5,027 nt of DNA from JBKPNX01 sp046732855. Its GTDB lineage: Bacteria > Pseudomonadota > Alphaproteobacteria > Geminicoccales > Geminicoccaceae. Made by a program: the position numbers and the translations under genes. Below are positions 1 to 5,027 of the stretch, one piece after another. Position 1 is the stretch's first letter; every line of letters starts with the position of its first letter. The notes beneath the pieces are model-generated. The model worked only from the letters and a program-made list of their open reading frames with translations. It did no database searches and was not told where the DNA came from. The stretch is taken from the NCBI GenBank assembly GCA_046732855.1, contig JBKPNX010000157.1:1-5027 (forward strand), written 5' to 3'.

Positions 1-4
1 CGTC

Positions 5-9
5 GGGAG
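5..9 (+). promoter_or_regulatory. Shine-Dalgarno of the SHOCT gene
   Basis: GGGAG stands 7 bases before the ATG at 17. This spacing favours that ATG over the in-frame TTG at 11. Confidence 0.6.
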
Positions 10-16
10 ATTGCCT

Positions 17-358
17 ATGACGCTTCGCTATCCGGCGCTTGCAGCCGGGCTCGTCGCGCTCCTCCTGCCATCGCTTGCCTTGGGGCAGCCGGGTGAGCGC
101 TATTACGGGCCAGGCATGATGTGGGATGGCGGTATGTTCCACATGTTCTTCGGCTTTTTGATGATGATTCTGTTCCTGGCCATCGTGGTCGGGGTGGTCG
201 TGCTCCTGGTGCGCTGGCTCAGCGGCTCGCAGGTGTCTTTGTTCAGGCCGATCGGCCAAACCTCACACGCGGCGCTCGACATTCTCAAGGAGCGCCTCGC
301 CAGGGGCGAGATTGACGTAGCGGAGTTCGAGGAGCGAAAGCGTGCTCTGGGCGATTAG
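17..358 (+). CDS. Small membrane protein with C-terminal SHOCT domain
   Basis: The protein is 113 residues long. It opens with a hydrophobic signal-like segment (about residues 5-24, ending near LALG/QPG). A Met- and Gly-rich stretch follows (GPGMMWDGGMFHMFFGF), then a strong transmembrane helix at about 42-68. The C-terminal 30 residues fit the SHOCT (short C-terminal domain) pattern, with the core ILKERLARGEIDVAEFEERK. SHOCT domains sit at the ends of many small bacterial membrane proteins and are thought to mediate oligomerisation or binding; no enzymatic role is known. I chose the ATG at 17 because a GGGAG Shine-Dalgarno lies 7 bases upstream. A TTG at 11 is in frame but would be almost on top of that site. 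The Met/His-rich stretch could suggest metal contact, but that is speculation. The gene converges on the cyclase gene. Its upstream operon partners, if any, lie outside the window. Confidence 0.85.
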   Translation: MTLRYPALAAGLVALLLPSLALGQPGERYYGPGMMWDGGMFHMFFGFLMMILFLAIVVGVVVLLVRWLSGSQVSLFRPIGQTSHAALDILKERLARGEIDVAEFEERKRALGD

Positions 359-656
359 CACAGCACTCATGAAAGGAGTGCCGCCCACGCGAGTGGGCGC
401 TCCGCCAGGGCTGAGGCGGCGGCCCGTGCGCCATGAGCGGGCGCAGGGAATCCTAATCGCGGCGCTCGAGGTGTTGGCGGTGCACTTCGGGTACTGTCGC
501 CAAGAGAAGGGCTGGGTAGCCACCAGCCGGGCGCGATGGCGCAGCAAACGGGCTCTCGGCATTCCTCTGAACATTAGGAGATTGGCGTAGCGAGACCGTT
601 GAGAAAAACGGCTGACGAAGGCACTCAGACCGGACAGCCTGGGTGTCCACGGAACG
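359..656. other. Convergent intergenic region with no convincing gene
   Basis: These 298 bases lie between the ends of the SHOCT gene and the cyclase gene. Open frames exist on both strands, for example 342-590 (+) and 453-650 (-). Their translations are Arg/Pro-rich, show no recognisable domain, and lack a convincing ribosome binding site. Besides the hairpin at 375-403, a weak inverted repeat, CCGTT (596-600) with AACGG (607-611), lies about 45 bases beyond the cyclase stop on the minus strand. It could be part of that gene's transcript end. Confidence 0.55.
375..403 (+). terminator. Bulged stem-loop with GCGA tetraloop after the SHOCT gene
   Basis: CGCCCAC (382-388) pairs perfectly with GTGGGCG (393-399) around a GCGA loop, which is a GNRA-type tetraloop. 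GGAG (375-378) can also pair with CTCC (400-403), leaving a three-base TGC bulge. The hairpin starts 16 bases after the SHOCT stop codon, in the convergent gap. No T-run follows, so it is not a classical intrinsic terminator. It may stabilise the 3' end or help end transcription in a GC-rich genome. Confidence 0.4.
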
Positions 657-2630
657 CTACAGGCCAGCCTTGCGCAGGGCCCCATGGAGCCGCTCCCGAT
701 CGCCGGGATCACGGAAGACCTGGCCAAAGGAGTCCACCTCGAAGAACGGGTGCCGCCGGCGCAACTCATCGGCGGCGCGCGCCGCCGCGTCCAACTGCCC
801 GCTTTCGGCATAAGCGGCAGCGAGTGCGATATAGAGGGAAACGTGGTGAGGATATCGACCGACGCCGCTCTGCGCCGTCATTGCTGCATCCTCGTAGCGG
901 CCTTGAAGGTAATATGCGAGCGCTAGATTCGTGAAGGTATTGGGCGTTGGGTTCGGGTCGAAACGCAATGCTTCTTCGAGGGCCGTAACGGCCTCGCCGG
1001 ATCGGCCGCCGACGAGCAGGACCCAGCCTCGTTCGGCATGATTGCCGGCATGGTTGGGGTTGGCTTCGCTCGCCCGGGCGAGCTCATCGAACGCCATTTC
1101 GTAGTTCTGTTGATAGCTGTAAACCAGCGCAAGCAAGATGTGCGCGAGCTGATTGGAAGGATCGATCCGCAGCGCGGCTTGGGCGAGGTCGTGGGCGTGC
1201 GCCAGCTCCCGGTCGGGCCATTCGGTCCAGCCCATCTCGGCCGCTTTGGTGTGCGTCCAGGCCAGCGCCGCATAAGCATCGGCGTATTCGTGATCGAGGT
1301 CGATCGCCTTCCCAAGGAGTTCCTGGGCGAGGAGGTTGCCGCGACGAGTGAACTGACGGAAATGCTGTCTGGCCCGCAGGTAGTAATCGTAGGCGGTTAA
1401 ATTCTCGGTTGGCTTCTTGGCCGCACGCTCCTGTTCCAGATTGGTAACCCGGAGAGCGAGCGTGCTCACGATTTGCCTGCTGATGTCGTCCTGGACCGAG
1501 AACACGTCGTGCACCGCGCGGTCGTAGCGTTCCGACCATAAGAGGGTGCCACGCTCGGCGTCAGTGAGGCGGGTCGTCACCCGCAAGCGATCATCGGCGC
1601 GGCGCACGCTGCCGTCGATGACGTACCGCACACCCAGGTCCTGCGCCAGCTGCTCCGGCCCCACAACCTGGTTCCGGTAGGGCGCGACTGCATTCCATGA
1701 GATGACGCTGAGACCCGAGAAGCGGCCGAGTGCGGAAATCAAGTCCTCAGTGAGTCCGTCGCTGAAGTATTCGTCCTCGCTCCTGCTCTGGTTGGCGAAC
1801 GGCAGCACCGCGATCGATGCCCGGTCGGTGACCGGCACAGCGGGGCCAGCGCCGGTCAGACGTTCCAACGCTGGCATGAAAAGCGGAATGGCGTGCCAGA
1901 TCCCGAACGCCCCGGCGAGGATCAGCCCCGTCGCGGCAGCATTCAGCGCCCAACGCCGTCTACGCCGCGCGCTCCGGCTTGCAAGTGCGGCGGCGGGGTC
2001 GCGGTGCACCCGATACACCCGCACGAGCTCGGCGATGTTCTTGACGTTTTGCGAGCCGAGGAATTCGTAGTCGAATGCCACGCTGGCCTTGATCTGATCG
2101 TAAATGCCGCCGGAGATGAAAATGCCACCTGGGTCGGCAAGCGCCTGTAGGCGGGCCGCGATGTTGACGCCGTTGCCGAAGAGATCGGCGCCCTCGACGA
2201 TCACGTCCCCAAGATTGATGCCGATGCGGAACTCGAGCCGGCGGTCAGGCGGCAGGGCAGCATTGTGCCGGGCGAGCTCGTCCTGGATCTCTGCCGCGCA
2301 CCGCGCGGCTTCGACCGGGCTGATGAACTCGGCGAGCACGCTATCGCCGGCGGTACCGACCACCCGGCCGTCGTGGCGGGAGATCAGCGCATCGATTGTT
2401 GCCCGATAGGTTTTGAGGGTCCGTAGGGTGGCCTCTTCGTCCGCCGACATCAGGCGGCTGAAGGCTTTCACGTCGGCGGACAGGATCGTGGCGAGCTTGC
2501 GCTTGGCGGCCGCCGGTTCGGCGAGAGGCTCTATTTCGGGCGCCATGCCGTCGTCAGTTGCCGTCGTTGCCCTATCCGGCTCGCGGTCGGGCCGCAACGG
2601 AGGAGTAGCTGGAGCCCCGGCGTTGTGCAT
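657..2630 (-). CDS. Class III adenylate/guanylate cyclase with TolB-like domain and TPRs
   Basis: From the ATG at 2630 the protein has 657 residues. A polar, Pro-rich tail (1-42) leads into a class III cyclase domain (about 43-208). Its core begins KRKLATILSADVKAFSRLM, with metal aspartates D53 and D96 (GTAGDS). The loop DLFGNGVNIAARL carries D149 and the transition-state pair N156 and R160. After an Arg cluster (222-226) comes one membrane helix (about 227-247). A TolB/FlgO-like domain follows (about 270-395, IAVLPFANQS and EYFSDGLTEDL), then four or five TPRs (about 450-631). The family makes cyclic nucleotide from NTP in the cytoplasm. Here the membrane helix would place the TolB-like and TPR parts in the periplasm as a sensor. 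The lysine normally found before TxGD (KTTGD in relatives) is Gly92, so substrate choice is uncertain. A TTG at 2642 and an ATG at 2546 are alternative starts; none has a strong ribosome binding site. Confidence 0.9.
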   Translation of the reverse strand: MHNAGAPATPPLRPDREPDRATTATDDGMAPEIEPLAEPAAAKRKLATILSADVKAFSRLMSADEEATLRTLKTYRATIDALISRHDGRVVGTAGDSVLAEFISPVEAARCAAEIQDELARHNAALPPDRRLEFRIGINLGDVIVEGADLFGNGVNIAARLQALADPGGIFISGGIYDQIKASVAFDYEFLGSQNVKNIAELVRVYRVHRDPAAALASRSARRRRRWALNAAATGLILAGAFGIWHAIPLFMPALERLTGAGPAVPVTDRASIAVLPFANQSRSEDEYFSDGLTEDLISALGRFSGLSVISWNAVAPYRNQVVGPEQLAQDLGVRYVIDGSVRRADDRLRVTTRLTDAERGTLLWSERYDRAVHDVFSVQDDISRQIVSTLALRVTNLEQERAAKKPTENLTAYDYYLRARQHFRQFTRRGNLLAQELLGKAIDLDHEYADAYAALAWTHTKAAEMGWTEWPDRELAHAHDLAQAALRIDPSNQLAHILLALVYSYQQNYEMAFDELARASEANPNHAGNHAERGWVLLVGGRSGEAVTALEEALRFDPNPTPNTFTNLALAYYLQGRYEDAAMTAQSGVGRYPHHVSLYIALAAAYAESGQLDAAARAADELRRRHPFFEVDSFGQVFRDPGDRERLHGALRKAGL

Positions 2631-2658
2631 ATACTTCGCCAAGTGATGCCACGGGGCT

Positions 2659-2676
2659 CACGCCGGCTTCGGCGTG
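2659..2676. promoter_or_regulatory. Perfect dyad in the divergent cyclase/YHS control region
   Basis: CACGCCG (2659-2665) and CGGCGTG (2670-2676) form a perfect 7+7 inverted repeat around GCTT. An outer pair, TGCCA (2647-2651) and TGGCA (2688-2692), surrounds it. The element sits between two divergently transcribed genes, about 30 bases before the cyclase ATG and 68 before the YHS ATG. It could be an operator for either gene or a hairpin in the cyclase 5' leader. No regulator can be named. Confidence 0.4.
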
Positions 2677-2703
2677 GCTTCGTGCTATGGCACCGGCCGC
2701 GAG

Positions 2704-2709
2704 TATCCT
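2704..2709 (+). promoter_or_regulatory. Possible -10 element for the YHS gene
   Basis: TATCCT lies 34 bases before the start codon, at a plausible distance for a -10 box. There is no good TTGACA-like partner about 17 bases upstream, so this is a weak candidate only. Confidence 0.2.
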
Positions 2710-2732
2710 ATTCCGGCAGTTTAGTGAGCGAT

Positions 2733-2738
2733 AGGAGG
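2733..2738 (+). promoter_or_regulatory. Strong Shine-Dalgarno of the YHS gene
   Basis: AGGAGG is a full match to the anti-Shine-Dalgarno core. It lies 5 bases before the ATG at 2744, fixes that start and suggests efficient translation. Confidence 0.8.
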
Positions 2739-2743
2739 ATTCC

Positions 2744-3241
2744 ATGATTTGCTTTGACCAGAGGTCGAGGCTGGCTCCGCTCATCGCGGGTCTCGCCATG
2801 TGGCTGGCGTCCTCGCTGGCCGCTGCGGACCACCTGAAGATGCGTGACGACGGCGTGGCGATTCAGGGCTACGACACGGTCGCCTACTTCACTGACGGCC
2901 GTGCAATGCGGGGCAAGCCCGAGTTCGAGTATGTCTGGGGCGGGTCGCGCTGGTGGTTCGCGACCGCGGAGCACCGCGACCTGTTCGCCCGCGATCCCGA
3001 GCACTACGCGCCCCGATTCGGCGGTTACTGCACCGGCGGGCTGTCACTCGGCTACAAGATGGTCGCCGATCCCGAGAACTGGTACATCGTCGACGGCCAG
3101 CTCCATCTACACCACAGTAAAGAAGGTCGGGACAAGGCCGCCGCCGACCCGAAGCCGGTGATCGCCAAGGCGGAAGAGACCTGGAAGCGCCTCAACGAGT
3201 CGGCAAATAGCCACGAGGACGCGGTGAACGCGAATCAGTAG
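2744..3241 (+). CDS. Exported YHS-domain protein
   Basis: The protein has 165 residues. A signal peptide is evident: charged start (DQRSR), hydrophobic core at about 10-26, and a likely cut after the Ala run SLAAA at residue 28. The YHS domain spans about 36-124. It starts with the typical GVAIQGYDTVAYFTDG, continues through WWFATAEHRDLFARDPEHYAP, and ends with FGGYCTGGLSLGYKMVADPE and WYIVDGQLHLHHS. The tail is charged and helical (125-165). YHS domains occur in metal-transport and oxygenase proteins and are thought to bind metal. Here the single conserved Cys96 and nearby His residues (His121, His123, His124) are candidates. Stand-alone exported YHS proteins of about this length are common in Proteobacteria, and their role is mostly unassigned. 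The gene diverges from the cyclase gene across about 113 bases. Confidence 0.92.
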   Translation: MICFDQRSRLAPLIAGLAMWLASSLAAADHLKMRDDGVAIQGYDTVAYFTDGRAMRGKPEFEYVWGGSRWWFATAEHRDLFARDPEHYAPRFGGYCTGGLSLGYKMVADPENWYIVDGQLHLHHSKEGRDKAAADPKPVIAKAEETWKRLNESANSHEDAVNANQ

Positions 3242-3256
3242 GCCTTCACACGCTGA

Positions 3257-3271
3257 GCTGGCACAGCCAGC
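3257..3271 (+). terminator. Compact stem-loop just after the YHS gene
   Basis: GCTGGC (3257-3262) and GCCAGC (3266-3271) pair perfectly around ACA, starting 16 bases after the YHS stop codon. No T-run follows. It is a candidate transcript-end hairpin. Confidence 0.35.
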
Positions 3272-3275
3272 GGGC

Positions 3276-3308
3276 GGTCTCCGGTCCCGTGGGATGTAGA
3301 CCGGGACC
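3276..3308 (+). other. Overlapping alternative inverted repeats downstream of the YHS gene
   Basis: GGTCCCG (3283-3289) pairs with CGGGACC (3302-3308). GGTCT (3276-3280) can instead pair with AGACC (3298-3302). The two pairings share base 3302 and interleave, so they compete or could form a pseudoknot-like fold. Together with the hairpin at 3257-3271, they make the region after the YHS gene highly structured. Confidence 0.3.
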
Positions 3309-3409
3309 TCGATTGGCTTGAGCAGGTCGGCGGCCCTTCTTTCGGCCGCATCTTACTCGACGCGTTGAGATTGACGTCACCCCTTTCCGGGGGCCACCAC
3401 TTGTAGTCC

Positions 3410-3438
3410 TTGACACTGTCCATCACAACATGTAGCGA
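3410..3438 (+). promoter_or_regulatory. Weak promoter candidate with consensus -35
   Basis: TTGACA (3410-3415) is a perfect sigma-70 -35 box. The possible -10 sequences downstream, TGTAGC at 3431 or TAGCGA at 3433, match poorly. If real, it would transcribe rightward through the hairpin at 3467-3495 toward the terminase-like gene. Confidence 0.2.
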
Positions 3439-3466
3439 CCGGCCAAGCTCGCAGAGCATGTGTCCG

Positions 3467-3495
3467 ACAGCCCGCCCAGTCCTCAGGAGGGCTGT
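3467..3495 (+). other. Imperfect stem-loop in the intergenic region
   Basis: ACAGCCC (3467-3473) pairs with GGGCTGT (3489-3495). Inside, TCC (3480-3482) can pair with GGA (3486-3488), leaving a six-base bulge on one side. The hairpin begins about 50 bases downstream of the TTGACA box. Its function is unknown. It could be an attenuator-like element or part of a small RNA. Confidence 0.3.
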
Positions 3496-3935
3496 TTCGG
3501 TTCGAAGTGCGTCCACTAGTGCAAGTGAGTGCCCTGTTGCGCAGCGGTGACCCTTTGTAGAGACCAGTAACACGCAGATGAAGTCGCCGAATACTGAAGT
3601 GAGGTTTGAAGCATAGATTGACCTTGTGTTCAACAGACCTGGGTCCTTCCTTGGGCGAATACTGGTACGGCGGGGCCCCGCGCGCTATCTCGTTAGTGAC
3701 AGGCGCCCGCGAAGCGCGTTCGCGGTTCGCACACCGCGACCGTCGCAGGATGGCGAGATGCCTCGCGGTTCCTGAGTTTCCAAGGTTTCGAGCGTATCTC
3801 GTTCCTGCATCGCCCGCGACCTATGAGACACCGAAGTTCGCACTCGAGCTCCCGCTGCCCTTCGGGGAGACCTGCTTTGCCAGAAGAGCCAATCGGATTT
3901 GCTACCTCAGCCCACGACGAGGGGCCTCTGCAGGA

Positions 3936-4520
3936 ATGCGCACGAGCAGTAATCGCGAGCTCGCGCGGCACATCGGGGTGAGCGAGACAGCGGTCCGCCG
4001 AGCAGAGAAAGCTGGGCGGATCCATCGCGAGGCCAACGGCTCCTGGGACCTGGCGAGGGTCAGGGCCGAATGGTCTCGCAACACCGACCGCGCCCAGCAG
4101 CGCCGGGAACTCGGCCTCGGGCAGTCAAGCGGTAGGCTCACCAAAGCCGCGATGAAGCTGGTGCCCGAAGCGGCATTGGAAGCGGTGCGGGAGACCCTGC
4201 GCGAGCACGGCGAGCCGATCGCCGCCGGGGGCGTGACCTTCATGCAGGCTCGGACCGCGAATGAGGTGCTGAAGGCTCAGGAGCGGCGCGTCCGGCTGCA
4301 GCGCATGAAGAGAGAGCTGGTCGACCGGGCCAAGGCTGTGGCGCAGGTGTTCCGGCTCGCCCGCGACGAGCGCGATGCCTGGGTCAACTGGCCGGCACGG
4401 GTAGCAGCGATGATCGCAGCCGAGCTCGAGGTCGATCCACATCAGCTGCACACGGTGCTCGAACGTCATGTCCGGGATCACCTCGCCGAGCTCGCCGAGG
4501 TCCGGCCGAGCCTTCGCTGA
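3936..4520 (+). CDS. Terminase small subunit-like DNA-binding protein
   Basis: The protein has 194 residues. It opens with a helix-turn-helix at about 6-29 (NRELARHIGVSETAVRRAEKAG). A short wing-like stretch follows (HREANGSWDLARVRAEW), then WSRNTDRAQQRR, a pattern typical of Nu1-like terminase small subunits and 'elements of external origin' proteins. A long charged helical region (about 102-148) is probably coiled coil. The C-terminus, WPARVAAMIAAELEVDPHQLHTVLERHVRDHLAEL, also fits that family. In phages the small subunit recognises the packaging site and recruits the large ATPase/nuclease. No large subunit follows here, so the gene is orphaned or domesticated. I chose the ATG at 3936 because the HTH begins right after it. 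AGGA abuts the ATG too closely to serve as a ribosome site, while GAGGGG (3919-3924) lies 11 bases upstream. The frame is open back to a TTG at 3606, but that extension looks non-coding. Confidence 0.75.
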   Translation: MRTSSNRELARHIGVSETAVRRAEKAGRIHREANGSWDLARVRAEWSRNTDRAQQRRELGLGQSSGRLTKAAMKLVPEAALEAVRETLREHGEPIAAGGVTFMQARTANEVLKAQERRVRLQRMKRELVDRAKAVAQVFRLARDERDAWVNWPARVAAMIAAELEVDPHQLHTVLERHVRDHLAELAEVRPSLR

Positions 4521-4531
4521 TCGTCACCAAC

Positions 4532-4536
4532 AGGAG
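4532..4536 (+). promoter_or_regulatory. Shine-Dalgarno of the small membrane ORF
   Basis: AGGAG lies 9 bases before the ATG at 4546 and 11 bases after the terminase-like stop codon. It supports separate translation initiation of the short ORF from a shared transcript. Confidence 0.5.
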
Positions 4537-4545
4537 CTCGGATTC

Positions 4546-4674
4546 ATGCTTAGATCGCTGCGCCACCCGCTGCTGGTCGGCACGGTGGAAGTGCTGGCCG
4601 ACGCAGTGCGCTACGTCGCCATCATGCTGTTCGTGCTCCTGCTGCTGCGGCAGCTCGCGAGGATCGCGCTCTGA
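4546..4674 (+). CDS. Small single-helix membrane protein (42 aa), function unknown
   Basis: The peptide begins MLRSLRHPLLVGTVEVLADA and ends in one strongly hydrophobic helix (about residues 21-37, YVAIMLFVLLLL) followed by RQLARIAL. It starts 25 bases after the terminase-like gene, has its own Shine-Dalgarno, and runs in the same direction, so co-transcription is likely. The basic N-terminus and Arg after the helix give no clear orientation. I recognise no family. The frame extends upstream to 4468 inside the terminase-like gene, but the Shine-Dalgarno supports the internal ATG. It could be a hypothetical phage-derived membrane peptide or an unrelated small chromosomal protein. A chance ORF is possible, but the hydrophobic helix and ribosome site argue against it. 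Confidence 0.55.
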   Translation: MLRSLRHPLLVGTVEVLADAVRYVAIMLFVLLLLRQLARIAL

Positions 4675-4735
4675 AACGGCAAGGGCAAACAGCGAGCGCG
4701 TGGGCGAGAGGGCTGAAGGCGGGATGCGCGGTGAG

Positions 4736-5027
4736 CTACTGACGGGAAACAGGGGAGCTTGCCGCTTTTGCAAGCGGCAGAATCATCCGGCAGATCAGGC
4801 CTTCCTTCCGCCAGTCCAGCTCGACGCTTCCCTCGTGCTGGTACTCGATGGCCTGGCTGAGCATGCTGGTGCCGAAGCCAGTAACTGCCGGGGCGTCGAC
4901 TGCTGGTCCGCCATGCTCCTGCCACACGAGGCGGAACTCGTCGCCGTTCTCCCCGGGCTCGACGCACGCCGTGAGGGTGATATGGCCGCTCGGACTGGCG
5001 AGCGCGCCGTATTTGGCGGCGTTGGTG
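4736..5027 (-). CDS. HWE-type sensor histidine kinase, C-terminal fragment
   Basis: The reading frame is open to the window's right edge, so only the last 96 residues are present. They form the end of a HATPase domain. The fragment opens with the N-box (TNAAKYGALASPSGHI), in which the Asn helps bind Mg-ATP. A strand with LVWQEHGGP follows, then the G-box GFGTSMLSQAIEYQHEG, and finally VELDWRKEGLICRMILPL. The NAAKYGAL N-box, the WxExxGP strand and the GFG(T/S) box are hallmarks of the HWE/HisKA_2 kinases, which are abundant in Alphaproteobacteria and often linked to PAS or phytochrome sensors. These kinases autophosphorylate on a His and pass phosphate to a response regulator. The sensor, dimerisation region and the His-box lie outside the window, so the signal cannot be named. 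The gene converges on the small membrane ORF, with 61 bases between stop codons. Confidence 0.9.
   Translation of the reverse strand, partial: TNAAKYGALASPSGHITLTACVEPGENGDEFRLVWQEHGGPAVDAPAVTGFGTSMLSQAIEYQHEGSVELDWRKEGLICRMILPLAKAASSPVSRQ
4761..4778. repeat. Inverted repeat inside the kinase C-terminal codons
   Basis: GCCGCTT (4761-4767) and AAGCGGC (4772-4778) form a perfect 7-base stem with a four-base loop. They encode the LPLAKAAS stretch of the kinase on the minus strand. Read rightward, this hairpin lies about 90 bases beyond the stop of the small membrane ORF and could end that transcript, although no T-run follows. Confidence 0.3.

Larger units (their letters stand above)
3242..3935. 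other. Gene-poor intergenic region
   Basis: Almost 700 bases separate the YHS gene from the terminase-like gene. A minus-strand frame (3235-3633) and the in-frame extension upstream of the terminase-like start (3606-3935) are open, but neither resembles a known protein. The region holds hairpins at 3257-3271, 3276-3308 and 3467-3495. It also holds an 8-base palindrome TGACGTCA (3372-3379), a 10-base palindrome CGGGGCCCCG (3671-3680), and the repeat CGCGAA/TTCGCG (3708-3713 and 3719-3724). No tRNA or attachment-site duplication was recognised. It may be decayed sequence at the edge of a former mobile element, or may carry an unannotated RNA. Confidence 0.5.

Noticed and set aside
342..590. Plus-strand open frame after the SHOCT gene
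   Set aside because: It overlaps the SHOCT stop, has no Shine-Dalgarno, and the product is unrecognisable and rich in Arg.
263..811. Long minus-strand open frame spanning the SHOCT end, the gap and the cyclase end
   Set aside because: It overlaps two supported genes, its translation is Arg/Pro-rich with no domain, and no ribosome site was seen.
1038..1539. Opposite-strand and out-of-frame open frames within the cyclase gene
   Set aside because: They are shadows of the TPR-coding region, a common effect of high GC.
3499..3507. GGTTCGAAG resembling a tRNA T-loop or an attachment-site remnant
   Set aside because: The flanking bases do not form a T-stem and no acceptor, anticodon or D arm can be assembled on either strand.
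3235..3633. Minus-strand open frame in the large gap
   Set aside because: It has no recognisable domain or convincing start signal, and crosses several inverted repeats. It looks like a chance frame.
4384..4773. Minus-strand open frame opposite the terminase end and the small ORF
   Set aside because: It runs antisense to supported genes, has low-complexity composition, and is not in the kinase frame.

Overview
The window is GC-rich proteobacterial chromosome, most likely alphaproteobacterial. This is an inference from three gene types that are typical of that class: a class III cyclase/TolB-like/TPR protein, an HWE-type sensor histidine kinase, and a terminase-small-subunit-like protein of the kind often labelled 'elements of external origin'. 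No rRNA, tRNA, CRISPR array or insertion sequence was seen.

Layout from left to right. (1) 17-358 (+): a small membrane protein with a C-terminal SHOCT domain. (2) 359-656: a convergent intergenic gap holding a strong GNRA-loop hairpin and no convincing gene. (3) 657-2630 (-): a large membrane-anchored class III nucleotidyl cyclase with a TolB-like domain and C-terminal TPRs. (4) About 2631-2743: a short divergent control region with a perfect dyad. (5) 2744-3241 (+): an exported YHS-domain protein behind a strong Shine-Dalgarno. (6) 3242-3935: nearly 700 bases without a recognisable gene, containing several inverted repeats and an isolated TTGACA. (7) 3936-4520 (+): a terminase-small-subunit-like DNA-binding protein, followed 25 bases later by a 42-residue single-helix membrane peptide at 4546-4674 (+). 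(8) 4736-5027 (-): the C-terminal end of an HWE histidine kinase, cut by the window edge.

The genes do not form one pathway. The cyclase and the YHS gene share a divergent promoter region and could be coregulated. The terminase-like gene and the small membrane ORF look like a two-gene transcription unit. The terminase-like gene has no large terminase subunit or other phage gene beside it, so it is either a prophage relic or a domesticated DNA-binding protein. The two sensory proteins (cyclase and kinase) are the clear regulatory components. I see no firm evidence of a new multi-gene system. The items most worth following up are the orphan terminase-like/small-membrane pair, the cyclase lacking the usual purine-selecting lysine, and the structured gene-free region at 3242-3935.
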